Positions 54,214 to 64,000 of a stretch of DNA of 64,000 bases are shown here, piece by piece (the stretch's first letter is position 1; each line of letters opens with the position of its first letter). This stretch comes from Candidatus Baltobacteraceae bacterium. GTDB lineage: Bacteria; Vulcanimicrobiota; Vulcanimicrobiia; Vulcanimicrobiales; Vulcanimicrobiaceae. The stretch covers positions 172,316 to 236,315 of the forward strand of contig DASXGW010000003.1 of the NCBI GenBank assembly GCA_036488875.1, written 5' to 3'. The notes under the pieces were generated by a model that was not told the origin of the DNA, did no database searches, and saw nothing but the letters and a program-made list of their open reading frames with translations. The position numbers were made by a program, and so were the translations under genes.

Positions 54214-54752
54214 ACGCTACCGTCACGACCGTCCTGCACATTCTGTGGACCTTCTCGCAACTGTCGGTGCTCGGCTTCGGCGGCGGCAAAGGCATCATTC
54301 CGCAGATGCATCGCGACGCGGTCGTGACGTTTCAATGGATCACGAGCGATCAGTTCGCGCAGTTCTACACGATCGGCAAGCTCGTGCCGGGACCGACCAC
54401 CGTGTTTGCCGCGCTCATCGGTTATGCCGCGATGCCGGGACGGCCGTGGCTCGGCGCGACGGCGGCGACGATCGGCATGTTCGTGCCGTCGAGCGTCATC
54501 ATGGTGGTGGTCGACGTCTTCTGGGCGCGCTTTGCGGCTTCGCCGTGGCGGGCGATCGTCTCGCACGGCTTGGCGCCGGCGATCGTGGGACTCGTCTGGT
54601 CGAGCGTCTGGACGATTAGCCGCGGCACCGCCTCGGGACTCGTGGCCTATGCCGTTACCTTGGTCGTGACGGTGCTGATGCTACGAACGAAGTTGAGCGC
54701 GCCGCTGCTCATCGCGGCGTCGGGCGCCGTGGGGATAATCGCCTTAAGATAG
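54210..54752 (+). CDS. Chromate transporter, second half (short-chain ChrA)
   Basis: The 180-residue partner has SVLGFGGGKGIIPQMHRD and IGKLVPGPTTVFAALIGY, which correspond to the two conserved blocks of the first half in inverted-topology style. The start is a GTG/ATG overlap with the upstream stop. The two genes together equal one long-chain ChrA protein. Confidence 0.87.
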   Translation: MNATVTTVLHILWTFSQLSVLGFGGGKGIIPQMHRDAVVTFQWITSDQFAQFYTIGKLVPGPTTVFAALIGYAAMPGRPWLGATAATIGMFVPSSVIMVVVDVFWARFAASPWRAIVSHGLAPAIVGLVWSSVWTISRGTASGLVAYAVTLVVTVLMLRTKLSAPLLIAASGAVGIIALR

Positions 54753-54767
54753 CGAACGAGCGTACCC

Positions 54768-55193
54768 ATGCCGATCGAGTTGCATCAATCCCGTTCGCGA
54801 ACGTTCCATGGCACGAAACGTCGCATCTTTCATCTTTTGGAAGAGATGGGCACGTCCGGCGATCAGATCTGGCCCTTCGCGTCGCAGCCCTTCATGCGGT
54901 CGCCCGGACCGCTGACTGCCGGCAAGACCGAAGAGTGGCATCTCGGCATCCACGGCCTATTGGAAGAATCGGTCCCCGAAGAGCGTATCGTCTGGCGCTT
55001 CCAGAACGAGGGCGTCGACGGTACGCACGGGTTCCACCTCTCGAGCGAAGGCAAAGAAACCATTCTCGAATACCGCGTCGACGCAATGCTCTCGGAAACG
55101 GACGGCCGCCTGCTGTGGCGGCGCTTCGAAGATCAGTTCGAGCGCTCGACCGAGGCGCTCTTCGATAAACTGGCGCGCGTTCTGAAACGATAG
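54768..55193 (+). CDS. SRPBCC-like protein
   Basis: The 141-residue soluble protein begins [23 protein letters not shown] and ends [26 protein letters not shown], the N-terminal strand/helix and long C-terminal helix of the START/Bet v1-like SRPBCC fold. The middle includes [22 protein letters not shown]. Such proteins bind hydrophobic ligands. No specific subgroup is recognised. Confidence 0.65.
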   Translation: MPIELHQSRSRTFHGTKRRIFHLLEEMGTSGDQIWPFASQPFMRSPGPLTAGKTEEWHLGIHGLLEESVPEERIVWRFQNEGVDGTHGFHLSSEGKETILEYRVDAMLSETDGRLLWRRFEDQFERSTEALFDKLARVLKR

Positions 55194-55218
55194 CCGGCGT
55201 AATCCCGGTCTTGCCTCC

Positions 55219-56208
<990 letters not shown>

Positions 56209-56211
56209 TAG

Positions 56212-57384
56212 ATGAACGCAGTCGCCCTCGATCCCGTCGACTTCCTGGACGTCGCGAGCCTGTACACCGACGAGGAGCGCATCGTGCGCGACACGGTCCG
56301 CTCGTTCGTGCGCGACCGCGTGCTCCCCAACGTCGCCGAGTGGTTCGAAGAAGGCACCTTGCCGCGCGAGCTTGGAAAGCAGCTCGGCGAACTCGGACTT
56401 CTGGGCATGCATCTGCAAGGCTATGGCTGCGCGGGTGCGAGTGCCGTTGCGTACGGCATCGCGTGCATGGAGCTGGAAGCAGGCGACGCGGGCGTGCGCA
56501 GTTTTGCGTCGGTTCAAGGATCGCTTGCGATGTACGCGATCTACCGGTGGGGCGACGACGCGCAGAAAGACGCGTGGCTGCCGCGTATGTCGGCGGGCGA
56601 GGCGATCGGGTGTTTCGGTCTCACCGAACCCGACTTCGGCAGCAATCCGGGCGGCATGCGTACGTTCGCGCGTCGCGACGGAAGCGATTGGGTGCTCAAC
56701 GGCACGAAAATGTGGATCACCAACGGATCCATCGCCGACGTCGCGATCGTGTGGGCGAACACCGACGACGGCATTCGCGGGTTCGTCGTTCCGACCAAAA
56801 CGAAAGGCTTCGCCGCCAACGACGTGCATCGCAAGCTGTCGCTGCGGGCCTCGATCACGAGCGAGCTGGTGCTGCAAGACTGCCGCCTGCCGGCCGGGGC
56901 GCTGCTGCCCAAAGCCAAAGGCTTGAGCGGTCCGCTGGCGTGTCTGAACGAGGCGCGCTTCGGGATCATCTGGGGCGCGATGGGTGCGGGCCGCGCATGC
57001 TATGAGACCGCACTGGACTACGCCAAGACGCGCGTGCAGTTCGATCGCCCAATCGGCGGCTTTCAGATCACGCAGCAGAAGCTCGTGAACATGCTGCTCG
57101 AGCTCAACAAAGGCACCTTGCTCGCCCTGCACCTGGGGCGTAAGAAGGATGCCGGCCAGCTCCGGCCGGCCCAGGTCAGCTTCGGGAAGCTCAACAACGT
57201 GCGCGAGGCCCTGACCATCGCCCGCGAGGCGCGCACGATCCTGGGTGCCAACGGCGTGACCCTCGAGTACCCGGTCATCCGGCACATGAACAATCTCGAG
57301 TCGGTCCTCACCTACGAGGGCACCAGCGAGATGCACACCCTGATCGTCGGCAAGGAGATCACCGGCCTCGACGCCTTCGTGTAG
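56212..57384 (+). CDS. gcdH: Glutaryl-CoA dehydrogenase-like acyl-CoA dehydrogenase
   Basis: The 390-residue flavoprotein has the GcdH-type sequence RDTVRSFVRDRVLPNVAEWF, HLQGYGCAGASAVAYG, SVQGSLAMYAIYRWG, CFGLTEPDFGSNPGGM and the catalytic Glu in YEGTSEMHTLIVG. GcdH oxidises and decarboxylates glutaryl-CoA to crotonyl-CoA, the last shared step of lysine, tryptophan and some aromatic acid breakdown. It could therefore serve the aromatic-CoA region at 8-24 kb, though it lies far away. The rplC promoter follows its stop. Confidence 0.88.
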   Translation: MNAVALDPVDFLDVASLYTDEERIVRDTVRSFVRDRVLPNVAEWFEEGTLPRELGKQLGELGLLGMHLQGYGCAGASAVAYGIACMELEAGDAGVRSFASVQGSLAMYAIYRWGDDAQKDAWLPRMSAGEAIGCFGLTEPDFGSNPGGMRTFARRDGSDWVLNGTKMWITNGSIADVAIVWANTDDGIRGFVVPTKTKGFAANDVHRKLSLRASITSELVLQDCRLPAGALLPKAKGLSGPLACLNEARFGIIWGAMGAGRACYETALDYAKTRVQFDRPIGGFQITQQKLVNMLLELNKGTLLALHLGRKKDAGQLRPAQVSFGKLNNVREALTIAREARTILGANGVTLEYPVIRHMNNLESVLTYEGTSEMHTLIVGKEITGLDAFV

Positions 57385-57404
57385 CCCGGCCGAGGGACGA
57401 AGGG

Positions 57405-57434
57405 TTGACGGGGCCCCGACCCGCTTGGTAAACT
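57405..57434 (+). promoter_or_regulatory. Promoter of the rplC operon
   Basis: TTGACG (57405-57410) and TAAACT (57429-57434) are 18 bases apart, just after the gcdH stop. This gives the S10-type cluster its own start independent of rpsJ. Confidence 0.6.
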
Positions 57435-57453
57435 GCGTGGGTTGTGGTCGAGA

Positions 57454-57482
57454 GCCGGCCGCGCTTCATTGCGCGCGCCGGC
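57454..57482 (+). promoter_or_regulatory. Hairpin in the rplC leader
   Basis: GCCGGCCGCGC and GCGCGCGCCGGC pair with one bulged base around TTCATT, about 20 bases into the transcript. No U run follows. It may be a binding site for an r-protein such as L4, whose gene is second in the operon; this is inference. Confidence 0.45.
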
Positions 57483-57555
57483 AAAAGAACCAAGCAGTAC
57501 GCCTGGGCCCGTGGTTTAGGCGGACGAACCAACGCACTATAGGACGAGGATAACA

Positions 57556-58200
57556 GTGAAAAACATCCTTGGCCGCAAGGTTGGGATGACGAGCGTGTTT
57601 ACCGATGACGGGCGTTACGTGCCCGTGACGGTGATCGAAGCCGGTCCCTGCACGGTCGTGGAGCGACGGACGAAGGAAAAGCATGGCTACGAAGCCGTCG
57701 CTTTGGGCTTCGGTTCCATTGCAAAGAGCCGCGTTACACGTGCCCTTGCCGGACATTTCAAAAAGAACGGCGCCGAGCCGGCGCGCTTCGTGCGCGAGTT
57801 CCGCGACGATATCGACGGTGTCGAAGCCGGGCAGACGGTAACCGTCGCCGAGTTCGAAGTGGGCGATCGCGTCGACGTCGTCGGCATTTCCAAAGGTCAC
57901 GGTTTCGCGGGCGGCATCAAGCGGCACAATTTTAAAGGCGGCGGTGCGAGCCACGGCTCGATGATCCACCGTCAGCCCGCCAGCAACGGCGACACCAACG
58001 CCGGCCGCGTTACTAAAGGAAGCCGTCGCCCCGGGCACTACGGTGTGGATCGCACGACCTTGCAAAACTTGGAAGTCGTGCGCGCCGACACGGAACGCAA
58101 CTTGCTGCTGGTTCTCGGGCCCGTGCCCGGAGCGAAGAACGCGCTCGTCCTCGTGCGCAAGAGCGTCAAAGCCGCCAAAGCGGCCGCGGGGGCTAAATAA
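57556..58200 (+). CDS. rplC: Ribosomal protein L3
   Basis: The 214-residue protein starts MKNILGRKVGMTSVFTDDGR and has KGHGFAGGIKRHNFKGGGASHG and PGHYGVDRTT blocks. L3 binds 23S rRNA near the peptidyl transferase centre. The GTG is preceded by GAGGA. It opens the third ribosomal transcription unit. Confidence 0.97.
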   Translation: MKNILGRKVGMTSVFTDDGRYVPVTVIEAGPCTVVERRTKEKHGYEAVALGFGSIAKSRVTRALAGHFKKNGAEPARFVREFRDDIDGVEAGQTVTVAEFEVGDRVDVVGISKGHGFAGGIKRHNFKGGGASHGSMIHRQPASNGDTNAGRVTKGSRRPGHYGVDRTTLQNLEVVRADTERNLLLVLGPVPGAKNALVLVRKSVKAAKAAAGAK

Positions 58201-58856
58201 TGCCCAACGTGATCGACGCATCCGGAAAAGTCGTGCGCGAAGTGCAGGCGCCGGCCGCTCTCGACGGTGATTTCAACGACAAACTGCACGTGATCTATCG
58301 CGCGATCCATCGCGAGTTCGCCAATCCGCGCGCCGGCACGGCCTCGACGAAGAAGCGCGACGAGATTGCCGGCGGCGGCAAGAAGCCGTGGCGGCAAAAG
58401 GGAACCGGGCGCGCGCGTCAGGGTTCGATCCGCTCGCCGCAGTGGCGTCACGGCGGCGTCGTCTTCGGACCGCAGCCGCGCAGCTACGTCGAAGCGCTCA
58501 ATAAGAAGGAACGCCGCGTCGCGTTCGTCGCCGCTCTGGCCGACCGTTTCCGCAACGGCGCGGTGACGGTGTTCGACGCGTCGGAGTTCGCGATTTCGAA
58601 GACGGCCGACTTTGCGAAGCTGCTCTTCGGAGGCGCCAAGGCGGCCAAGAGCGGGCCGACGACGTTGATCGTCTGCAGCCAAAACGAGAAGCACGGCGAT
58701 GCGATCGAACGCGTCAGCCGTAACCTCGAGCGCGTTTCCGTCACCAACGACGGCGCGCTCGACGTCAAGGACGTGCTGCGTTTCGAGCGCCTCGTGTTCA
58801 CGACCGAGGCCTACGACGCGCTGACCGCCGCATTGCAAGGCAAGGGGGTCGAGTAA
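58200..58856 (+). CDS. rplD: Ribosomal protein L4
   Basis: The 218-residue protein has the exit-tunnel loop region KKPWRQKGTGRARQGSIRSPQWRHGG in shortened wording and a C-terminal Rossmann-like part. In other bacteria L4 also regulates its own operon. Its ATG overlaps the rplC stop (TAATG). Confidence 0.96.
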   Translation: MPNVIDASGKVVREVQAPAALDGDFNDKLHVIYRAIHREFANPRAGTASTKKRDEIAGGGKKPWRQKGTGRARQGSIRSPQWRHGGVVFGPQPRSYVEALNKKERRVAFVAALADRFRNGAVTVFDASEFAISKTADFAKLLFGGAKAAKSGPTTLIVCSQNEKHGDAIERVSRNLERVSVTNDGALDVKDVLRFERLVFTTEAYDALTAALQGKGVE

Positions 58857-59164
58857 TGGACGCACGCGACGTCATCATCGCACCGCGCATCACCGAGAAA
58901 TCGATGGCCGATGCGCTGGTCAACCAGTACACGTTTACCGTGCATCCGCACGCGACCAAGACGCAGATCCGTCACGCGATCGAAGAGCTCTTCAAGGTCA
59001 ACGTCCTGAAGGTCAACACGGTCAACGTGCGCGGGAAGTCGCGCAGCTTCGCGCGCCGCGGCGTCCGCACGCACGGTAAGACGAACGATCACAAAAAAGC
59101 CGTCGTCACGCTGAAGGCCGGTCAAAAGATCGAACTCGGCGGCGTCAACTATTTCGAGCAATAA
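58856..59164 (+). CDS. rplW: Ribosomal protein L23
   Basis: The 102-residue protein has [15 protein letters not shown] at the start and a [19 protein letters not shown] region. L23 sits at the tunnel exit and docks SRP and trigger factor. Its ATG overlaps the rplD stop (TAATG). Confidence 0.96.
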   Translation: MDARDVIIAPRITEKSMADALVNQYTFTVHPHATKTQIRHAIEELFKVNVLKVNTVNVRGKSRSFARRGVRTHGKTNDHKKAVVTLKAGQKIELGGVNYFEQ

Positions 59165-59165
59165 C

Positions 59166-59993
59166 ATGCCAGTAAAGAAATATCGTCCGACTTCGCCGGG
59201 CCGGCGCTTCGTCACCACGATGGACTTCTCGGACCTTTCGAAGGTCGAGCCGGAGAAGTCCCTCGTCGAGGTTCGTAAGAAGCACTCGGGCCGCAACAAC
59301 AACGGCCACATCACGGTGCGTCACAAGGGCGGCGGCACGCGCAAGCTCTACCGCATCATCGACTTCAAGCGCAGCAAGGACGGCATTCCGGCGAAGATCG
59401 CGACCATCGAGTACGATCCCAACCGTTCTTGCCGTATCGCGCTGGTGCATTACAAAGACGGTGAGAAGCGCTACATCCTGGCGCCGCTGGGGCTGCGCGT
59501 CGGCGATACGATCGAATCGGGCGCCAACGCGGACATCAAAGTCGGCAACTGTTTGCCGATCAAGAGCATTCCGGTCGGTACCGTCATTCACAACATCGAG
59601 CTGCGGCCCGGTCAAGGCGGCAAGCTCGTCCGGTCGGCCGGCGTTTCGGCGCAGCTGATGGCCAAGGAAAACGAGTACTCGCAGGTGCGCATGCCGTCGG
59701 GCGAAGTGCGCAAGATTCACATCAACTGCCGCGCGACGATCGGTCAGCTCGGCAACATCGAGCACGAAAACCAAATCATCGGCAAAGCCGGGCGCTCGCG
59801 CCACATGGGCAAGCGTCCCGCGGTTCGCGGTATCGCAATGAATCCGGTCGACCACCCGCACGGCGGCGGTGAGGCGCGTTCCACGTCGGGACGTCCGCCC
59901 ACGACGCCGTGGGGCCAGATGACCATGGGTAAAAAGACGCGCCGCAACAAGCGCACCGCCAAGATGATCGTTCGCAAGCGGGGTTCGAAGTAA
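59166..59993 (+). CDS. rplB: Ribosomal protein L2
   Basis: The 275-residue protein has [20 protein letters not shown], the [15 protein letters not shown] histidine motif needed for peptidyl transfer and a KKTRRNKRT tail. It binds domain IV/V of 23S rRNA and bridges the subunits. Confidence 0.97.
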   Translation: MPVKKYRPTSPGRRFVTTMDFSDLSKVEPEKSLVEVRKKHSGRNNNGHITVRHKGGGTRKLYRIIDFKRSKDGIPAKIATIEYDPNRSCRIALVHYKDGEKRYILAPLGLRVGDTIESGANADIKVGNCLPIKSIPVGTVIHNIELRPGQGGKLVRSAGVSAQLMAKENEYSQVRMPSGEVRKIHINCRATIGQLGNIEHENQIIGKAGRSRHMGKRPAVRGIAMNPVDHPHGGGEARSTSGRPPTTPWGQMTMGKKTRRNKRTAKMIVRKRGSK

Positions 59994-60274
59994 TGGGTCG
60001 GAGTCTCAAGAAAGGTCCGTTCGTCGCGGACCATCTCGTCAAGAAGGTCGAGAAACTCAACGAGACGCGCGAGAAGCGCGTGATCAAGACGTGGAGCCGC
60101 GCCTCGACGATCGTGCCGGCCATGGTCGGGCACACGATCGGCGTCCACAACGGCAAAGCGCACGTTCCCGTCTACGTCACCGAGAACATGGTCGGGCACA
60201 AGCTCGGCGAGTTCGCTCCGACGCGCCACTTCCGTGGTCACGGCGGTGAGAAAGCTGCGGTGAAACCGGCATGA
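59993..60274 (+). CDS. rpsS: Ribosomal protein S19
   Basis: The 93-residue protein begins [19 protein letters not shown] and has [18 protein letters not shown] and [19 protein letters not shown]19 binds the 30S head with S13. The ATG overlaps the rplB stop, and rplV overlaps its end. Confidence 0.97.
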   Translation: MGRSLKKGPFVADHLVKKVEKLNETREKRVIKTWSRASTIVPAMVGHTIGVHNGKAHVPVYVTENMVGHKLGEFAPTRHFRGHGGEKAAVKPA

Positions 60275-60786
60275 CCGACGGAACGCAGTCTCAGCACGCC
60301 GTCGCGCACTTGCGGTTCGTGCGCATGGCTCCGCGCAAGCTTCGCCGCGTCGCCGACGCGATTCGCGGCAAGAGCGTGCGCGAAGCGCTCGTGATGCTCA
60401 AGTTTGCCGACGTTTACGCCGCCGAGCCCATCGAGAAGCTGGTGCGCAGCGCCGTTGCCAACGCGGGCAATAACCACGACATGAATAGCGACGATCTGTA
60501 TATCGCGCGGATCACCGTCGACGGCGGTCCGGGCGGACGCTTCACCAAGCGATTGGATCCGCGGGCCCAAGGGCGCGCGTATTTCAAGCGCAAGCGTCTC
60601 TCGCACGTGACCGTGATCGTCAGCGAACAGGCGCCGGCCAAAGCGCCGCGCAAGCGCGCCGGTGCCAGCGTCCGAGTCGCGCGCACCACGCGTCGCTCCA
60701 CCGCAGCGGCGTCGACGAGCAAGAAGAAAACTTCCGCGCGCAAGCGCACCGCAAAAGCGGCCACCGCCAAGAAAGCTGCGGAGTAA
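60271..60786 (+). CDS. rplV: Ribosomal protein L22 with a basic C-terminal tail
   Basis: The 171-residue protein is longer than the usual 110-115. The conserved core ([20 protein letters not shown] to [10 protein letters not shown]) ends near residue 115. A Lys/Arg/Ala/Ser tail with [20 protein letters not shown] follows, like tails seen in Actinobacteria. The tail probably contacts rRNA on the solvent side. Confidence 0.95.
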   Translation: MTDGTQSQHAVAHLRFVRMAPRKLRRVADAIRGKSVREALVMLKFADVYAAEPIEKLVRSAVANAGNNHDMNSDDLYIARITVDGGPGGRFTKRLDPRAQGRAYFKRKRLSHVTVIVSEQAPAKAPRKRAGASVRVARTTRRSTAAASTSKKKTSARKRTAKAATAKKAAE

Positions 60787-60788
60787 CC

Positions 60789-61799
60789 ATGGGTCAAAAA
60801 ATTCATCCGGTCGGACTTCGCCTGGGCATCACGCGCACGTGGGACAGCCGCTGGTTCGAGGAAAAGCACTACATCGACTGGCTGCACGAAGACGTCGCCA
60901 TCCGCAAGTTCTTCAACAAGTGGATGCGTTCGGCGGCAATCAGCAAGATCGAGATCGAGCGCCGCGCCAACCAGGCTCGCGTGATCATCAACACCGCCAA
61001 GCCGGGCATCATCATCGGCAAGCGCGGCGTGGGCATCGAAGAGATCCGCAAGAACCTCGAGTCGCTGACCAAGAAGAACGTGCAAGTCAACGTCGTCGAG
61101 ATCAAGCATCCCGAGCTCGACGCGCGGTTGGTCGGTCAGAACATCGTCGACCAGCTCGAAAAGCGCATTGCGTTCCGCCGGGCGATGAAGCAGGCGATCA
61201 TGCGTACGATGAAGGCCGGCGCGCGCGGCGTGAAGGTGCAGGTTTCGGGTCGCCTCGGCGGCGCGGAAATCGCGCGCACCGAGCGCAACGCCGACGGTAA
61301 GGTGCCGCTGCACACGCTGCGGGCCGACATCGATTACGCGCACGTCGAAGCGTTCACGACGTTCGGTCGCATCGGCGTCAAAGTGTGGATCTATCGCGGC
61401 GAAGTGCTGCCGGATCAACCCCGTATGGACGGCGCGACGCGCGAGCGTGGCGAGCGCGGCGGTCGCGATCGTCGCGAGCGCGGCGGACGCGGCGGACGCG
61501 GACGCGGTGGGGATCGTCCCGCACCGGCACCGCGCCCAGCCGTAACCGAAGCCGAACCCGCGTTCGCAGAACCGGCGACGCCCGAACCGGCTGAGGCACT
61601 GGTCAAATTCCCGGCTGAAGAATCCGAAGCGCAAGCGCTAACCGAAGCAACGCAGGAAACTGGTATGGGGGACCCCAGCGGCTCTGCCGCGCGGGGGGCG
61701 GCGGAGGCAAGCGAAGCGCAGCCGGAGCGCCAGTTAGACGAAGCGCAAGCGCTCACCGAGGCGTCGCAAGAAGCGCCGCCGCCCGAGGTATTCGAATAA
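60789..61799 (+). CDS. rpsC: Ribosomal protein S3 with a long disordered tail
   Basis: The S3 core (residues 1 to about 212) has the KH domain [18 protein letters not shown] and [14 protein letters not shown]. The tail of about 125 residues starts with a GRG/RG-rich part ([13 protein letters not shown]), continues Pro/Ala-rich, and ends acidic with two near-identical units, [10 protein letters not shown] and [11 protein letters not shown]. coli S3 is 233 residues. Its stop overlaps rplP. Confidence 0.96.
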   Translation: MGQKIHPVGLRLGITRTWDSRWFEEKHYIDWLHEDVAIRKFFNKWMRSAAISKIEIERRANQARVIINTAKPGIIIGKRGVGIEEIRKNLESLTKKNVQVNVVEIKHPELDARLVGQNIVDQLEKRIAFRRAMKQAIMRTMKAGARGVKVQVSGRLGGAEIARTERNADGKVPLHTLRADIDYAHVEAFTTFGRIGVKVWIYRGEVLPDQPRMDGATRERGERGGRDRRERGGRGGRGRGGDRPAPAPRPAVTEAEPAFAEPATPEPAEALVKFPAEESEAQALTEATQETGMGDPSGSAARGAAEASEAQPERQLDEAQALTEASQEAPPPEVFE

Positions 61800-62212
61800 T
61801 GTTGACTCCTAAACGCGTCAAATGGCGCAAAGTACAGCGCGGTCGCATGACCGGTGCTGCGGTGCGAGGCAGCGCGCTCACGTTCGGCGATTACGGATTG
61901 CAGGCGATGGAGCCGTGCTGGATGACCAACCGCCAAATCGAAGCGGCGCGTATTGCATTGACGCGCCACATCAAACGCGGCGGCAAAGTCTGGATCAAGG
62001 TGTTCCCCGACAAACCGGTGACGAAGAAGCCGGCCGAAGTCCGCATGGGTGCCGGCAAAGGTAATCCGGAGGTGTGGGTCGCCGTCGTGCGCCCGGGCCG
62101 TATTCTGTTCGAACTTTCGGGCGTCGATGCAGCCGTCGCACGCGAAGCGCTGCGCCGCGCCGCCGCCAAGTTGCCGATCGGTACGAAGATCATCTCGCGC
62201 GAGGAGGGCTGA
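61799..62212 (+). CDS. rplP: Ribosomal protein L16
   Basis: The 137-residue protein has [17 protein letters not shown], the [19 protein letters not shown] segment and [20 protein letters not shown]. It binds near the A site of the 50S subunit. It overlaps rpsC by one base. Confidence 0.97.
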   Translation: MLTPKRVKWRKVQRGRMTGAAVRGSALTFGDYGLQAMEPCWMTNRQIEAARIALTRHIKRGGKVWIKVFPDKPVTKKPAEVRMGAGKGNPEVWVAVVRPGRILFELSGVDAAVAREALRRAAAKLPIGTKIISREEG

Positions 62213-62215
62213 AAA

Positions 62216-62437
62216 GTGACGAAGAGCGAGCTCGACGAGCTGCGCGTCCTAACGCTGAACGAACTTCAGCAGAAGGCGCGCGACACCAAATCGGAACTCT
62301 TCAATCTGCGCTTCGCGCTGCGGACCGGGCATCTCACGGACTTCAGCAAGATCCGCGCGATGCGCCGTACCTACGCACAGATTCAAACCGTTATTTCCGA
62401 AAAGCGCATGACCGAGGGACAGCATGGAGCAGCATAA
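62216..62437 (+). CDS. rpmC: Ribosomal protein L29
   Basis: The 73-residue protein starts with GTG and has [20 protein letters not shown] and [12 protein letters not shown], the two-helix L29 hairpin. It lies near the tunnel exit with L23. Its end overlaps the rpsQ start by 14 bases. Confidence 0.93.
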   Translation: MTKSELDELRVLTLNELQQKARDTKSELFNLRFALRTGHLTDFSKIRAMRRTYAQIQTVISEKRMTEGQHGAA

Positions 62438-62690
62438 CGAGCGGGGCGCGCGGCGCATCAAGCAAGGCCGCGTAGCTTCCAACAAGATGGACAAGACGAT
62501 CGTGGTCGTCTCGGAGACGCGCGTGCCGCACCCGGCCTACGGAAAGATCGTGCGCAAGTCGAGCCGCTTCAAGGCGCACGACGAGCGTAATGAAGCCAAC
62601 GTCGGCGACGTGGTGCGGATCGTGGAATGCCGTCCGCTTTCGCGCGAGAAGCGCTGGAGACTGGTCGAGATCGTGGAGCGCGCGAAGTAA
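62424..62690 (+). CDS. rpsQ: Ribosomal protein S17
   Basis: The 88-residue protein has [38 protein letters not shown] and [22 protein letters not shown], all standard. It is an early 16S rRNA binder. It overlaps rpmC. Confidence 0.95.
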   Translation: MEQHNERGARRIKQGRVASNKMDKTIVVVSETRVPHPAYGKIVRKSSRFKAHDERNEANVGDVVRIVECRPLSREKRWRLVEIVERAK

Positions 62691-62691
62691 C

Positions 62692-63069
62692 ATGATTCAG
62701 CAAGAAACTCGGCTCAAAGTGGCCGACAACTCGGGCGCGCGCGAACTGCTCGTTATTCACATCTCGGGCGGCAGCCGGCACAACTACGCGCACGTCGGCG
62801 ACATCGTCGTCGGAACGGTCAAGAGCGCCATTCCCGGCGCCGCCGTGAAGAAGGGCCAAGTCGTCAAGGCCGTCGTGGTTCGCACCAGCGCGCCGATCCG
62901 CCGTACGGACGGTTCCGTCGTGCGCTGCGACGACAACGCGTGCGTCATCATCAAGGGCGAAAAGGACAACCTCGATCCGCGCGGCACGCGCGTGTTCGGG
63001 CCGGTCATGCGCGAGCTGCGCGACCGCGGCTTCCTGAAGATCGCCTCACTCGCACCGGAGGTGCTGTAA
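62692..63069 (+). CDS. rplN: Ribosomal protein L14
   Basis: The 125-residue protein begins [20 protein letters not shown] and ends [18 protein letters not shown], with [20 protein letters not shown]. It binds at the 30S interface and is near the usual 122-residue length. ATG 62692 lies one base after the rpsQ stop. Confidence 0.96.
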   Translation: MIQQETRLKVADNSGARELLVIHISGGSRHNYAHVGDIVVGTVKSAIPGAAVKKGQVVKAVVVRTSAPIRRTDGSVVRCDDNACVIIKGEKDNLDPRGTRVFGPVMRELRDRGFLKIASLAPEVL

Positions 63070-63073
63070 AGCG

Positions 63074-63433
63074 ATGGCGATCAAAACGAACATCATTAAG
63101 GGCGACACGGTGCTCGTGCGCCGCGGTAAGGAGAAGGGTAAGCGCGGCACGGTCAAGGCCGTGAACCGCATTCTCGGCACCGCGACGGTCGAGGGCATCA
63201 ACATCGTCAAGCGGCACACGAAGCAAGGCACGAAGTCCGGTAACATGGCGAGCCAGCAAACCGGCGGCATCATCGAGAAAGAATCGCCGATGCCCATTTC
63301 GGTGCTGCAATACGTCTGCGAAAAATGCAAAGCGCCGACCCGCGTGCGCCGCACGCGCACGGCCGACGGCAAGGTGCATCGCGTTTGCGCGCGCTGCGAC
63401 GAACCGGCGCGCGAATCGGCGAAGGGAGCGTAA
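63074..63433 (+). CDS. rplX: Ribosomal protein L24 with a zinc ribbon
   Basis: The 119-residue protein has a KOW domain (IIKGDTVLVRRGKEKGKRGT) and the C-terminal pair CEKCKAP and CARCDEP, a four-cysteine ribbon likely to bind zinc. L24 starts 50S assembly. Confidence 0.95.
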   Translation: MAIKTNIIKGDTVLVRRGKEKGKRGTVKAVNRILGTATVEGINIVKRHTKQGTKSGNMASQQTGGIIEKESPMPISVLQYVCEKCKAPTRVRRTRTADGKVHRVCARCDEPARESAKGA

Positions 63434-63436
63434 GTC

Positions 63437-63988
63437 ATGGCCGAGCGTCTAAAAGAGCGCTACGAAGGACAGGTCCGCAAGCAGTTGCAGGACCGCTTCG
63501 GCTACAAGAACGTCAATCAAATTCCCAAGCTCGAGAAGGTCGTCGTGAACATGAGCGTCGGTGAGGCGATCGCCAATCCGAAGTCGCTCGATGCGGCGGT
63601 CTCCGAACTGGCGGCGATCAGCGGTCAGAAGCCGGTCGTGACGAAGGCGAAGAAATCGATCGCAGCGTTCAAGTTGCGTGAAGGCATGAATATCGGTGCC
63701 AAGGTGACGCTCCGCGGCGACCGGATGTACATCTTCCTCGACAAACTCTTCAATGTCGTGCTTCCGCGTATCCGCGACTTCCGCGGCCTCCCGCCGAAAT
63801 CGTTCGACGGTCGCGGCAACTACAATATGGGCTTGCGCGAACAGCTCGTCTTCCCGGAGATCAACTTCGATAAGGTCGACAAGGCGCGCGGCATGGACAT
63901 CACGATCGTCACGACGGCGAAGTCGGATGAAGAAGCGAGCGAGTTCCTCACTGCGATGGGACTGCCGCTGCGAAAGGGTAACGCATAA
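63437..63988 (+). CDS. rplE: Ribosomal protein L5
   Basis: The 183-residue protein has [37 protein letters not shown] and [19 protein letters not shown]. It binds 5S rRNA in the central protuberance. The next start codon overlaps its stop (TAATG). Confidence 0.97.
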   Translation: MAERLKERYEGQVRKQLQDRFGYKNVNQIPKLEKVVVNMSVGEAIANPKSLDAAVSELAAISGQKPVVTKAKKSIAAFKLREGMNIGAKVTLRGDRMYIFLDKLFNVVLPRIRDFRGLPPKSFDGRGNYNMGLREQLVFPEINFDKVDKARGMDITIVTTAKSDEEASEFLTAMGLPLRKGNA

Positions 63989-64000
63989 TGGCAAAAACGA
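63988..64000 (+). CDS. rpsN: Start of ribosomal protein S14 (cut by window end)
   Basis: An ATG overlapping the rplE stop begins MAKT at the very end of the window. Position after rplE and the first residues match rpsN. Whether it is the zinc-binding short form cannot be seen. Confidence 0.6.

Overview
This is a GC-rich bacterial chromosome segment with dense coding on both strands and many ATGA, GTGA, TGATG or TAATG start/stop overlaps. No tRNA, rRNA, IS element, prophage or CRISPR array is visible. Lipoproteins, pseudopilin-like proteins, an outer-membrane-type beta-barrel and paired glycine-rich beta-helix lipoproteins suggest a diderm. The gene content and style fit a lineage such as Vulcanimicrobiota/Eremiobacterota (WPS-2), but this is an inference from style; a marker-gene tree of the ribosomal proteins would decide it.

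Layout. 1-4.8 kb: an unknown 3' end, two tiny Arg-rich genes, a DNA glycosylase-like protein, an M20 amidohydrolase, an Mpo1-like membrane protein, a zinc-ribbon protein and an SSS symporter with a DUF3311 partner. 4.9-7 kb: a FAD oxidoreductase and an O-methyltransferase. 8.5-26.2 kb: a catabolic region for a CoA-activated aromatic acid, most likely 2-aminobenzoate (anthranilate). It holds a fused FAD monooxygenase/old-yellow-enzyme reductase, an SDR, an enoyl-CoA hydratase, an acyl-CoA dehydrogenase, a benzoate-CoA-ligase-family enzyme, a RidA-like protein, a VOC protein, a second SSS/DUF3311 pair and an EamA exporter. Lipoprotein, pseudopilin, GT39 and histidine-rich membrane genes interrupt it. 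26-35 kb: pseudopilin-like genes, an acyltransferase, a penicillin-acylase-type hydrolase, a YtrA/GntR regulon with paired operators and tiny membrane proteins, and a membrane/beta-propeller fusion. 35.3-38.5 kb: an aromatic amino acid operon (prephenate dehydratase-ACT-DAHP synthase fusion, AroH, TyrA) behind a leader peptide with a Tyr-Ala-Tyr-Trp-Tyr-Ser-Phe core and an intrinsic terminator, which is a textbook-shaped attenuator.

39-64 kb: the str and S10 ribosomal operons, broken into three transcription units. The first is rpsL-rpsG-fusA. About 8 kb of cell-surface genes follow, then tuf-rpsJ, which ends in a strong terminator. About 5 kb of metabolic genes follow (DUF5654, a pair of HIT-like paralogues, a split chromate transporter, SRPBCC, aldo/keto reductase, glutaryl-CoA dehydrogenase). 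The third unit is rplC-D-W-B-rpsS-rplV-rpsC-rplP-rpmC-rpsQ-rplN-rplX-rplE-rpsN. Each unit has its own promoter-like sequence and structured leader. A boxA-like sequence lies just before rpsJ, whose product S10 is also NusE.

The most noteworthy items are the aromatic leader peptide/attenuator, the twin 22-bp operators of the YtrA-type operon, the boxA-like site before rpsJ, the inserted segment in S12, the disordered tail on S3, the divergent HIT pair in which one copy has lost its histidine triad, and the histidine-rich membrane family that is fused to a propeller in one copy.
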